This document shows, piece after piece, positions 34,611 to 45,800 of a stretch of 64,000 nucleotides of DNA. Source of the DNA: Heterodera schachtii. Taxonomy: Eukaryota > Nematoda > Chromadorea > Rhabditida > Heteroderidae. The stretch is taken from the NCBI GenBank assembly GCA_023374025.1, contig SIJG01000011.1, forward strand, positions 951,343-1,015,342, in the 5' to 3' direction. A program made the translations under genes and the position numbers. The first letter of the stretch is position 1. Each line of letters opens with the position of its first letter. Below the pieces are notes generated by a model. The model made no database searches. It was not told the DNA's origin and worked only from the letters and a program-made list of their open reading frames with translations.

Positions 34611-36540
34611 ATATTCATATATTTAGGAATATAAAATATATGGAAGATAATTTATAGAATTATATGAATTTATATTATGGAATAATTTTTTCGAATAAAA
34701 TTTCCAAAATATATCGCTTTTTAACGGCAACGATACTTGAAAAGAGTTGAATGCCATTCCAATTTTGGTGATATTTTATAACATGTTTTCATTTTGTTTC
34801 TTAAATCTATTAAAGTACACTCTATTAACCATTATTATTTGTTTTTTTATTTTTTAAAATATTTTTATTATTTTGCAAATAATGCTTTTATTGCCTCAAT
34901 TTAACGTAATTTATCGTTGTTATATATTTGTTTTTTTTAAGTATTAATCATGGTCCTTACGATGCATTGTAGTAATAGTTTCTGCATGTTTTTATAAACC
35001 TCGTGTCATCATGCGTGCGTAACGACTCGTAGAAGTGCATTTTCGTACATTACATGCTGACGAAATTATCTTGGTTATATTTTTGTTATTTTTTGCTTTT
35101 TTTTTTATTAGTGATTTAAAGTATTCACTTTTTTGTTTATGCAGTTTTATTATTGTATTTAAATTTTAAATTGCTAATGCAATTTTTATATTTTAATTTT
35201 ATGAAATTCTCGTGGATTTATGAATTGTTTAATATTCTTAAAAATAAATATTTTTTATGTTTGAGTTATTAAAAAATTAATTTTATTTAATTAATTATTT
35301 TTAGTTCTTTTCGCTCGAAAAACACTGTCAGAATTTTTAAAATTTCAATCTTGTAATGAGTTTAATTTTGTAAAATTTTTTAATTATCAAAAAGATAAAA
35401 ATATTTAACGGTAGATTAAAATAAAAATATCTCTTCGGTTTAGAATTTATCCTTTTATTAATATTTAATCAACAATTTACGCATTCTCATACTTCCCTCA
35501 TATTCAACTGTTTTCATGCAAATTCATCATTTAATTACATTTTAGATTATTAATTTCATACTTCCTTCATGAACAACGAGAATTTTATGGCGAGAGGCGA
35601 GGATTAGCGAAATAAGTCATTGAACATTCTAATTTAAAAAATATAAATCAGTAAAAGTAAAATTATTTTTATAATATTCAATAATTTTTTCTTTATTTAT
35701 ATATTTATTTCAAAATAATGTTTTTAAACTTACAAATTTTAATTTTTCATTTGATTATTTTCGGTATTTTATAATTTTTGATTCATGGCAATCACACTTA
35801 AAAGCCCGTTATGTCGAGTGGTAAATTAATTAAAGTGTAAAACAATGAAATCTTAAATTACTGTGAAAATAATTTATACTTTATTTTTAAGATTACATTT
35901 TTTATCGAAGCAATTAATTGTTAATTTGTTTTACCGCTGTTTATTCATTTTCCGATTTTTCACGACTTTCTTATTTTATGTATATATCTTTTTTTTTTCA
36001 TTTGATACCATGTATTCCTAAAATGTTTTATAATTTATTTCTAGATTTTCTTATTAATTAATAAAGTTTGTTTTAATTTATTTACACAAATAGATTAATT
36101 TCCAATTTAAAATAAAAATTGTTAAAGTTGGAATGCTTTTTTTAATTTCATTTTAAGGTATTTGTTATTTCAGAATTGATGTTTGAAGGATTTATGTTTT
36201 TGGTTCGCATAAAGTCGCAAGATTAGTATTTGGATGCGGGACTTTTTTAGCTTATCATGCTCCCAATCCATCATATGCGAAGAGCTTTTTGTCTGTTAAA
36301 AACTTCTTCCCGACCGACAAAGAGCTTCAACCAATAATTTCATATTTACATATTTTTGTACATATTTTTCAATTCCTTTATAAATTCGACACTTATTTTA
36401 ACAAATATTCTTATATATTTTTAAATTTAAATGAATCTATATTTCCTATTTATTATTCACTGATTTACATTGCAAAATACTTTAATTTAAGCATATTTTT
36501 AAATTAAATAAAGAAATAGTTCAATTATTTACTTAAATAA

Positions 36541-36760
36541 CCGTTGCCATCTTGTTAAGTCTCGTGGCACAATACTTTTTTTGTCTTAATTTTCACTTAT
36601 TAACTCTTAATAATAATCTATATTAATAAAGTAAAAGTAAAATTTTTAATATATTTAAGTATTTAACTTAATTATTTATATTTATGTTCTATTTAAAAGG
36701 CAAGGTCTTATTCAATACACTATTAAGTTTTATAATATTTTTTATATCCTTTTATTTCGT
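36541..36760. repeat. Mosaic block B (also at 37.0, 45.8, 50.3 and 50.6 kb)
   Basis: The block order is a GCCATCnTGTGGCC-like start, then GTCTTAATTTTCACTTATTA, ACTCTTAATAATAATCTATA, AATAAAGTAAAAGTAAAAT, TTATATTTATGTTC and ATTAAGTTTTATAAT. The same order, diverged, occurs at 37018-37190, 45806-45995, 50280-50370 and 50645-50850. A shorter start alone occurs near 40335. Confidence 0.7.
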
Positions 36761-37639
36761 GCCAAATTATCTTGTTTTCAGCTTTATTATTATTTATGGC
36801 TTTTCTATTAGTGATTATAAATTAAAGACAATTTTAACCAAATATTTTCACATCATCTTAAGGCTTATGCGAATTTATTTTTTTTTCCAATTATTATTTT
36901 TTCATGTTTTTAATTTTTATTTCACTTCTTATAATATAATTAATTATATTAATGTATTTAGATTATAAATATTAAACATTGGGTTTTAAATTTACTTTAA
37001 TTCTTGTAGAGTGAGCTTGCCATCATGTGGCCGGTTTCATGTAAGTCATGATACTTTTTGTCTTAATTTTTATTTATTGACTCTTAACAATAATCTAAAT
37101 TTTATTATATTTAGTATTTAATTAATTCTTTATATTTATGTTCCTTTTAAAAGGCAGGGATATTTTAATACACTATTAAGTTTTATAATTATTTTATATT
37201 TTTTTATTTTGCTAATTTCATATTTTTGTCTCAAAAATTTCTTTTTCCGTTAAAATTTTGCCCTTCACCAGCTCCATCAAATAGGAGTTTAAAATTAAAT
37301 TATTTATATTTAAGTATTTAAATTTAATTATTTATATTTATGTTTCATTAGAAGATAAGTGCTGGTTCTATGCATCTATTAAGTTTTTAATTTCTAAACA
37401 TTTTTTAATTTATTTATTTCGCTCATTTTATATTTTGTCGCAAAATTTTTTATTCCATTAAACCTTTTATACTCATTAGTAAATGTGGATAAATTTTTAT
37501 AATAGCACAAAGAACTCAAAAATTTTTGCATTCCTAATAATTGTAATATAATTTAATTAATAATTTGTTTTAGATTGAAATTTGTTGTTTTATTGAAATT
37601 TTATTAGGCACTCTTAATTTATTTATGTTTTCTATTTTT

Positions 37640-37790
37640 ATTATTGTCAATCCAAGTATTATCACAATAATAAATTAAATTAATTAAAAAATATTTTTGT
37701 ATTTGTCCTATGTGGTTGATGACTTTTAACGTTAAAATCAAAATATATTCATATGATATGCGTCGTGCTTATGATACAGTATTTACTGCC
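37640..37790. repeat. Mosaic block D (second copy at 55.04-55.18 kb)
   Basis: TGTCCTATGTGGTTGATGAC then AAAATCAAAATATATTCATA and ATATGCGTCGTGCTTATGA match, with few changes, TGTCCTATGTAATTGCTGAC and the following bases near 55100-55180. This is one of the best preserved pairs in the AT-rich region, 17.4 kb apart. Confidence 0.75.
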
Positions 37791-38689
37791 ATAAGCATTT
37801 TATTTGCTTTAAAAATTTTGTATTTTAATAAATGAATTCGTTTTATTTATTCTTATGTAAGTACAATTATGTGCGCATATTTGTATTAATTTGAAAATTT
37901 TTACTCTAGCTGCCTTGTTCGAAATCCATCATAATTGATATCGGGGTAAAATAGCCTTTTCTTGCATTATTTTTTTGCAACGAATAGGAAAAAGTATTGC
38001 TTTGATGATAATGATACTTTTTTGATGACTATTATTCGTATTTATATGTACATTAAATATACATAGTTTTATTATTTTTATATTTTTATTGATATAGAAG
38101 AAAACAATTTTTTTTAAATTTCAATGTATTTTATATTACTGTAAATTTACAATTTAAATAAATGTTGGAATGACTTGTATAGTAGATAATTTAATTTATA
38201 AAAAGAATTAAATTTTGAAGGACTTATGTTTTTGGATCACATTAATTGTCGCAGGAGTAGTGACATCGACAAGGCTTATGAGTCCAGTCTATAGGAATAT
38301 TAACAAATTTATATGAAAATTATATTAAAATTTTATTATTCATAAATGAAAATCTTGACGAGAATTGATGTTTTCCAAAGTTCACCGATTTTGGCGAACA
38401 AAAATCATTTGTGAAATTGCCAAAACCAAGGTAATGTCATAATTATCTGTGGTGGTCTTCAGAAAATTTTTTTTATTAATTGTTATACCTATTTTATATT
38501 TAATTTTTATATTATCTTTAGCCCATTTTATATTTCTAAATTGGCATTATTTTTTAATTTTACAGTAAGTTTTTCTTACAATTCATTCTTATTGATTATA
38601 ATTAATTCATTTTTTAAAATATTTGAATAATGTGCGTTTCTTCATTTGATGTTTATAATTGAGGAAAATAAATCAGTTTGTATTCAATT

Positions 38690-38870
38690 CTTCCTCCCTA
38701 ATAATTTATTGACCTCTTCTATTAGTCTCTTTTTATGATTTATTATTTGGATTATGCCATTAGTTGGTATTTTTCATTTATAATTTTCGTCAATAAGAAT
38801 TATATGCCATTTATTTTTAATATTTAAAAATAGTATTCTACAGCTAAACAACAGAACTGCTTAATTGCTC
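38690..38870. repeat. Mosaic block G (copies at 54.15 and 63.73 kb)
   Basis: TTTATGATTTATTATTTGGA leads to TTATGCCATTAGTTGG, AAGAATTATATGCCATTTA, AAAATAGTATT and GCTAAACaAcaGAACTGC. 63733-63905 has the same series. 54150-54215 has the first half. Confidence 0.75.
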
Positions 38871-39717
38871 ACACTTTATTCTTTTTAGCTTTTTCATGAC
38901 TTTATTATTATGTATATCTTAATATTTATTTATTTGATCCTATGTAATTCATAAATTTTTTATAAGTTTATTTTTTCTTTTTTTTTTATTGATTAAATTA
39001 TCTGTGTTTTTAGTATTATTTTACATAAATTGATTATTTTTCAATTTGAAAAATAAAAAAATTTCAAATCTCTTTCCTTATTATTTTTGTGAAATATGCT
39101 ATAAGTTAATTTGACTAAAAGTAATTTTTCTTTAAAATATTTTCAGAATTAAAGTTTGAAGTAATATTTTAGATCACTTTAACTTGTCGCAAGAGTAAAT
39201 GTGGCGAGGAGATCGTTGTTAGTGACAAGGCTTATAAGATCGGTCTGATTTTTACTTATTTTTTAATATTTTTTATTTTATATATTTCTATTTTAAAATT
39301 TTTGTAGGGTTTATTTATTTTTCCTATCTTTAGGCATATTGTTACAATTGCATTTAAAGAGATTTTTACCAACAATCTTATCTTTTAATTTTATAAATAT
39401 ATTATAATTTATCGTTTTTTCTTAGTTTTATACATATAATATTCATTCCAACGCCACAAAAACTCGCAAAAATAGCTATCCAACATTTGAATGTTCGAAT
39501 TTATTTTATTTTTTGTTTTTTATATTTCACCAATAATTACGCTGTTATATTCACTGAATTACATTGCAAAATAATAAATTTAAGCATGTTTTTAATTAAA
39601 TAAAGAAATAATTCAATTATTTACTGAGTATAACCTTATTTTTGCCATATTTATGATTTTTAATTAATATTCTTTGTAATATTATTTTTTACTTTCACTT
39701 CTTATAAATATAATTAA

Positions 39718-40270
39718 TAGGGCTTCGTTTTTTAGGCACAAAAAATCGCGAAATAGCCACCTAAAAATACAAACAAAATAGGCAAACAAAATTTTTTATT
39801 AACGCTTTTTAGATAACAAAACACGTAAAAACATAATCATTACAATTTATTTTGGTTAATATTTCAATTGTTTTAAAGTTTTTTCGAATAAGCACAATTT
39901 TTAAACCAAAAATTTTTATCAAAAAAAAAAAATTAAATTTTGGGGGGTCAATTTTTGAGAAATTTTTTTTTTCAATTCTTAGGGGTGTATTTTCTGAAGT
40001 TTTTTAGGTCGCTTCTTAGGGGGTGTGTTTTTAATTTTAATTGCATTTTGTTTAGGATTTTTCCCAAAATGCTGAAAAAGGCGCCAAAAATGGCTAAATA
40101 GGCACAAAAATAGGCATTTAGGCATTAAGCACAAAAAGTCCAAAATAGGCAAAATAGGCATTATAAAAGTCATCATTGAGGCTTCAAACCAAGTGGAAAA
40201 CGCATTAGTGCTTGTTTGATCGTATCAAGTGCGCAGAAATTTTAGGCATTTGCCTAAAAACGAAACCCTA
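39718..40270. mobile_element. hAT-like non-autonomous element (553 bp)
   Basis: The left end TAGGGCTTCGTTTTTTAGGC matches the reverse complement of the right end, TAGGGTTTCGTTTTTAGGCA, with one change and one indel. The flanking 8-bp duplication ATAATTAA (39710-39717 and 40271-40278) is perfect. The interior carries many ATAGGCA / TAGGCAC words, echoing the tip, and the shared motif AATTCTTAGGGGTGTATTTT. There is no transposase frame. Confidence 0.9.
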
Positions 40271-43255
40271 ATAATTAATGATATCATTTATTTAGATTAT
40301 AAAAAATTGGTTTTAAATTTCCTTTAAATTCATGTCCAGTTCACATGCCAGTACATGGCCTGTTTCCTGAAAGGCACCTTAATTAAGTTTTAGAATTTTT
40401 AAACATTTTATATAATTATTTCGCAACTTTTTTTGTTTAATGTATGAAAGCTTCTAAATTCAACCACTTTTTCTCGAAACCCACAGATATTTCAATATAA
40501 ATTTTTTATTTTACATATTTTATTAAATTTGTTTTAATTAGATTTATGCAAATATATTTTTTTGCATTTCATTTTTAGTCTTTAAAATTTTAATAGTCTA
40601 ATATTCTCTACCTTTTTCTTTTATTTTAAATAAATTTTTAAAATAAAATTTCCATCTATACGAACACTATTTAGCAATTCAGATTAATCAAGACATCACA
40701 TTCGTTTTTTTGTTCTCTCAACATTGCGAGTTTTTGGGTTTTATTGATAATTAAAAATTTATTTTTTTACTATTTACATATACCTTTTAATTTTCTAAGA
40801 TTTTTTAAATACCACCTTATTTTCAAACCATAAGACACCTTACTTGATAAAAACAATATTGTTTTTAATTAAAATTATGATAAATAATAATCTTTTTCAA
40901 TTTTCAATATGTGAAATTTAATGAATTTTTTAATTATAAATTTCTCATCTATATTAACATTATTTTGCAATTTCTATGTTAATCAAAACATCACATTCAT
41001 TTATGTTGTTCTCTTATTATAAGCACAGTTTTCAAAGTTTTTGGATTTTATTAAAACCTATTTTTCTTTATTTTTTAACTTTAAAAATAAAAATATTTTA
41101 TAGACAAAAATTGCGGATTTTTGCAGCATTTTAGATACACAAATTGTTTTTTAAATTTTTAATTAAAAACTTTTTCATGTTGATTAAAACTTTTAACAAC
41201 TCTTTTGGCATTTTCTTCCCTAATTTGCCCTCGCTAAATTTTAATTTGTCCACTTTAGTTGAGCTTATCTTTTGATGAAGTTATTTGTTAATGCGTATGT
41301 TTTAATGTACAGTCATGGTCATATGTTTAAACATCCCAATTATATTTCGTAACTTTGTCAAATGACAGTCAATCTTAACGATCTTGATATAAAAAATAGC
41401 TAAAACGAAATCTAAGTTGATCTATTTCGGCATTTTTGGACCGGTTTTTAAACCGATTTAAAATGTTTGCCATTTTGCATAGCAAAGAAAAGAGGCACAC
41501 AATAAGCCAAAAAAAAGCACAAAACAGGCACATTATTAAAAATTGATAAGGACAATTTATCAACCAAGAATTTTTATATAAAAAAATTTATATTTTAGGG
41601 AATCATTTTTGGGAAATTTTTTTGGGCCTTTTTCTAAATTCCCATCCCTAGTGGTTAATTAAAATCATTAATTTTATCATTTAAATACTTTTTGTATTAA
41701 ATTTAATTTTTTGCAATATTCGGGCTGCTTCCTAGCACAATAACTTATGAAGATTGTTGAAGAAATGGGAGAGGAGGAAATTGGTGGTGGAAAATAATTC
41801 TGCAGGAAGAAATAATTTTTGTTTGTTTTATATTAATTAATTTATTTTTAAATTTTATTTCCTTATTTTAGAATCAATTTTTCGACAATTTCTTTCTTTC
41901 TTCTATTTATTAAAGTGCATTCAATTAATACCAGCTTTTATTTAGATTATTTTTCTATTTTAAAATATTTTACATTATTTTGCAAAATAAATGCTTTTAT
42001 TTGCTCGGTTTAATTCGTTCGATATTTTTGCAATTTATTTGTTTTTTATATTTGTTTTTTAAATATTAATCATGACACTTACCGAGCCATCTCACAAAAT
42101 ACGCTTTTCTCATTCTTTTTTTATAAACCTCTTGTCATCTATCATCATTCATAGCGATTTATCCAAGAACATTGTTGAACATGACATTCAGGCGAAATTA
42201 TCTTGTTTTTCTGTTTTATTATTATTTTTGCCTTTTCTATTAGTGATTAGAAATAAACTTAATTATCGTAGATTTGTGAGCTTGCTGATATTATTCAAAA
42301 TAAATTTAATTTTCAGTTGCTAATTTTGCTATTTTTCTGAGTTATTCAAAATTACTTTAATTCAATTATTTTAAGTTCTTTTTACAAAAAAACAGCGTAT
42401 CTTTATAGTTTTAAAGTTATTAATTATTTTTATCATTTGATTTATGAAATCACCCTTTATAAAAATAGGGTATACCAAGTGGAAAAATGTTAATTTTCTT
42501 CTACATGAACTCAAAAATCATTTATCAGTTTCCATAGAAATTTGACTGCAATTTTTTTTTAATTTACTTATTTATAAGAAATGATGTCTTATTATAGTGT
42601 TTATTTTATTTTATTATAATTTTGCTTAATCACTCTTGGCTTTCTGGGTAAAGAACTTTCCTCCTGGAACTCGCATTGGGATGGCTGGCCATTTAACATT
42701 GAGCTTTATGAATAATTTATGTTTTTAAACATTTTGAAAAATTGTGGAAATTAGATGAATTTGACTTTTATCATTATAAGTGTCAAATATCAAAATTAAT
42801 TCTTTTTCTATTACATTTATATTTGATGCTGAGTGTTGATCAATATTGGAAAAATTATTATTGCATAACACATTTTTCATAATTAATTATTATTGTTAGT
42901 TTTTACATCATCTATCATATTTTTTTATTACAGCACTATTAAATAGTTTAAATTTTGTTTTTGTTTGTTAAATAATATTTAATGCCATAACTTTTTTTTT
43001 CAATTTTTAAATTTTATGTATTTTAATTTCATTATTCTTTTTATTTATTCTTATAGACAATAAGTTATCTAAATCATTTTTAATTGGAAAATTTTAAACT
43101 CAAGCAATCTTGTTCAAAATCGCTTATTATTGATAACAGACTTTTACAATGATAGAGCCTTTTCTTGAATGGGAGATGAAAATTTATAATTTTTTTTTAT
43201 TAATGTACAAAAGTCAGGACAAAAAAGTTAAAACAAACTAAGTTTTTGAGTTCCT

Positions 43256-43388
43256 TATGGCCATAACTTTTTTGAAACTTAACGAAAATATTGAAATTAT
43301 GCAAATTAATTATAAACGCATAAAGCTATCGATCAACACCAAGAATGCTTAATTTGATTGACAATGAACAAAGTTATGGCGCAAAAAG
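43256..43388. repeat. Short fold-back with CCATAACTTTTTT ends
   Basis: TATGGCCATAACTTTTTTGA on the left is partly repeated in reverse complement by AACAAAGTTATGGCGC on the right, about 133 bp overall. It includes GATCAACACCAAGAATGCTT, similar to the tgATATCAAGAATGTAGG part of the 11.7-kb fold-back. Confidence 0.5.
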
Positions 43389-43739
43389 TCTTCCGGCGAC
43401 GGTATTGACTCCCTTTTCAGACCGGCAATAAGAATTATTTCAAGTTATTTAATTTTATTTAAATTAAATTATTTTATTGGATTTCCCAATACTTCAATTT
43501 AATTTCACAATTTATTAGTGAAATTTGATTGAACAATTTATGACGAACGATAAAAATGATGAATTTGCAAGGGTTTAAATATGGCAAAATTACATAAGCG
43601 GACGAAAAATAATAATGTAAAACAAATGCTGACTAATGTGACAAAAATCATAAAATGAACAAAGGTTACGAATTTGGCGGAATAAATTTAAACAATTAAT
43701 CACCAAATTTAAAATTCGTCGCGATCGATCGAATTCGCG

Positions 43740-43960
43740 ACAGACTGGCGCCTTCGGGGAAAAATTTTGAAAATTTAAGTGAAATTTGTTAACAGATTTC
43801 ACCAAAAATTGCCAAATTTTTGCGCTTTTAAGCCAAGAGACGAATTTTTTGCTTTTAAAAAAATGTTTTTTACGGCGCTTTTTCCAAAAAACTTTTAGGG
43901 AACCGGGGGGCGCCGCTCATTTTTTTAAATGGGGTGTGCCTTCAAAACAGGAACATTGTC
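43740..43960 (-). repeat. GGCGG-core repeat remnant joined to a MITE end
   Basis: TGGCGCCTTCGGGG is followed by AATTTGTTAACAGATTTCAC, TTTTTTGCTTTTAAAAAAAT and GGCGCTTTTTCCAAAAAACT. Then CATTTTTTTAAATGGGGTGT and GCCTTCAAAACAGGAA begin abruptly, which is the inner part of the right arm of the element at 54706-54974. Confidence 0.6.
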
Positions 43961-45085
43961 TTCAAAATAGAAAATTTAGACTTTTCAGACAAAATTTTTA
44001 AGAAATATCAGTCAAATTTTCAATTTTATTTGTGGGGGGTGGGGGGGGGGCAATTTCAAAAAAATTTCCATTATTCGCTGAAATTTTTTTTTAATTTTCA
44101 TTTAGGGGGCAGGGGGGATTCCCCCACTTTCCCCCCCCCCCCCCCCCCCTAGATACACCCTTGGTTAGGATGCATGCTCCAGTTATCCTCTATAACTTTA
44201 ATTGCTCATTGTCAGCAGTGTTCTTCTTTCTAAACAATTCCTGACAAATGAGTTCCTTCATATTTATTGAAATCAATTAACTTAAAAAATCATTAATTAA
44301 TTCGAATGCGAAATTGCCAAAATAATTTTCGACAAATCGCAGCAATATTTTTAAAATAAAGAGAAAATTTCAATAAATAAGCAAACGAAGAATGGAATAT
44401 GAGCCAACAAAACTTGAACTGATCAGAAAATTGATCAAATGAAAAAAATTATGGCTACAAAAGTAAAGAGTGAAAGAACAAAAGTTAAACGGAAAATTAC
44501 GAAGGATTTGGGTATAAAATTTTTTTATTTAGTTAGAATAATTTATTTTTGTTTATTTTATTGAAATTTAATTTACATATTGTCACTCAATGTATTATTT
44601 TATAATATTGAAAATTTATTTTTCATTTCACAAATATAAAGAAGAGGAACGGAATAATTTAATTTAATTTTCTAAAATAAATTAATAGTTTTTAGTAGTT
44701 TTGTTTTTTTTTTATCGAATTTTATTAATTTATTAAAATTTTAAATGATTCGCCTTTTATTAGTTTTAGCCTTTTTTTTTACTATAATACCTAATGCAAA
44801 AGAACAGAATGTATTTAATTCATCACTAACACAACATTAACTCATTTATATGCATTTAATAGATAATTTTTAAATTTTGTTATTATATCTACATTTATTT
44901 ATTAATGTAATTTTACAAATTCTTCTGAAGTTTAAAAATATATTCATCTTTTTCCTGTAGCTTTAAATGTTCTTTTTGTTTTTTTTTTTGTTAAAAACCC
45001 AAAAATTAAAATCATGTATTTTATATTATAATTATAATTATTAAACATTGCGTTTTATTTTCCTTTAATTCTTGTTCACTGCGCT

Positions 45086-45800
45086 TCAGGGATGGCTTTC
45101 GCTTTCGCGTTTCGCTTTCGCATATTTCGCTTTTTTTGGCACTTTCGCTTTCGCGTTTCGCGTTTCGCATTTTGGCGCGAAACGCGACTTTTACACCCCT
45201 AAGAATTGGATTAAATTCCCCTAAAATTTTTCAAAATTTTACCTATAAATTGGCTAATTTTCAGTGAAAACTTGTTATTGTTTATAAATGATCAAAATTT
45301 CCAATTTTCCCCCGGCGGCGCCTATCGGCACCGCCGCGCCCCCAAAACTCCTATTTTTTCTTAGAAAAATGGCCCAAAATCGCAAAATTTGGTCATTTTT
45401 TGGTGAAAATCTGTTCCCAGCGGCGCCTATCGGCACCGCCGCGCCCCAAACCATTATTTTCTTAGAAAAAAGATACAAAAATCGCAAAATTTGATCATTT
45501 TTAGTGAAAATCTGGTCAACAAATTTTATTCAAATTTTCAAAAATTTTCCCGGCGGAGCCTACCGGCGCCGCCTGCCCCTTCTTCCCAAAAAGTTTTTTG
45601 GAAAAAGCGCGCCTCAAAAAAGCTTTTTATTGATTCTTAAAATTTGTAATAAAATTTTACAAAAAACTGATTTTTGCTTTATGATTTTGACTATTAAAAA
45701 AGTTGTAAAAAAAATTTTGCTTTCGCGTTTCGCAATTTCGCGTTTTTTGGAATTTCGCGTTCGCGTTTCGCATTTTATTTTCCGATTTGGCCCATCCCTG
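45086..45800. mobile_element. hAT-like non-autonomous element (715 bp) with TTTCGC arrays
   Basis: It begins CAGGGATGGCTTTCGC and ends GGCCCATCCCTG. The perfect 8-bp duplication CTGCGCTT flanks it (45078-45085 and 45801-45808). Both subterminal regions are arrays of TTTCGC / GCGTTTCGC words. The interior has TTACACCCCTAAGAATT (the shared motif in reverse) and three GGCGG-core copies. Removing the insert restores the phrase TTCTTGTTCACTGCGCTTGC followed by CATCATGTGGCC, matching the uninterrupted paralogous block at 36970-37040. There is no transposase. Confidence 0.92.
45314..45574 (+). repeat. Three GGCGG-core repeats in a row
   Basis: Cores lie at 45314-45335, 45420-45440 and 45553-45574. 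The first two belong to a direct duplication of about 105 bp that also repeats TTTTCTTAGAAAAA and AATCGCAAAATTTGGTCATT-like sequence. The third is followed by AAAAAGTTTTTTGGAAAAAG and CGCGCCTCAAAAAAGC, the complete right half of the family. Confidence 0.8.

Noticed and set aside
41305..41370. TACAGTCATGGTCATATGTT, resembling a Tc1/mariner end
   Set aside because: Only one end is visible, with no inverted partner or transposase nearby; the resemblance is from memory.
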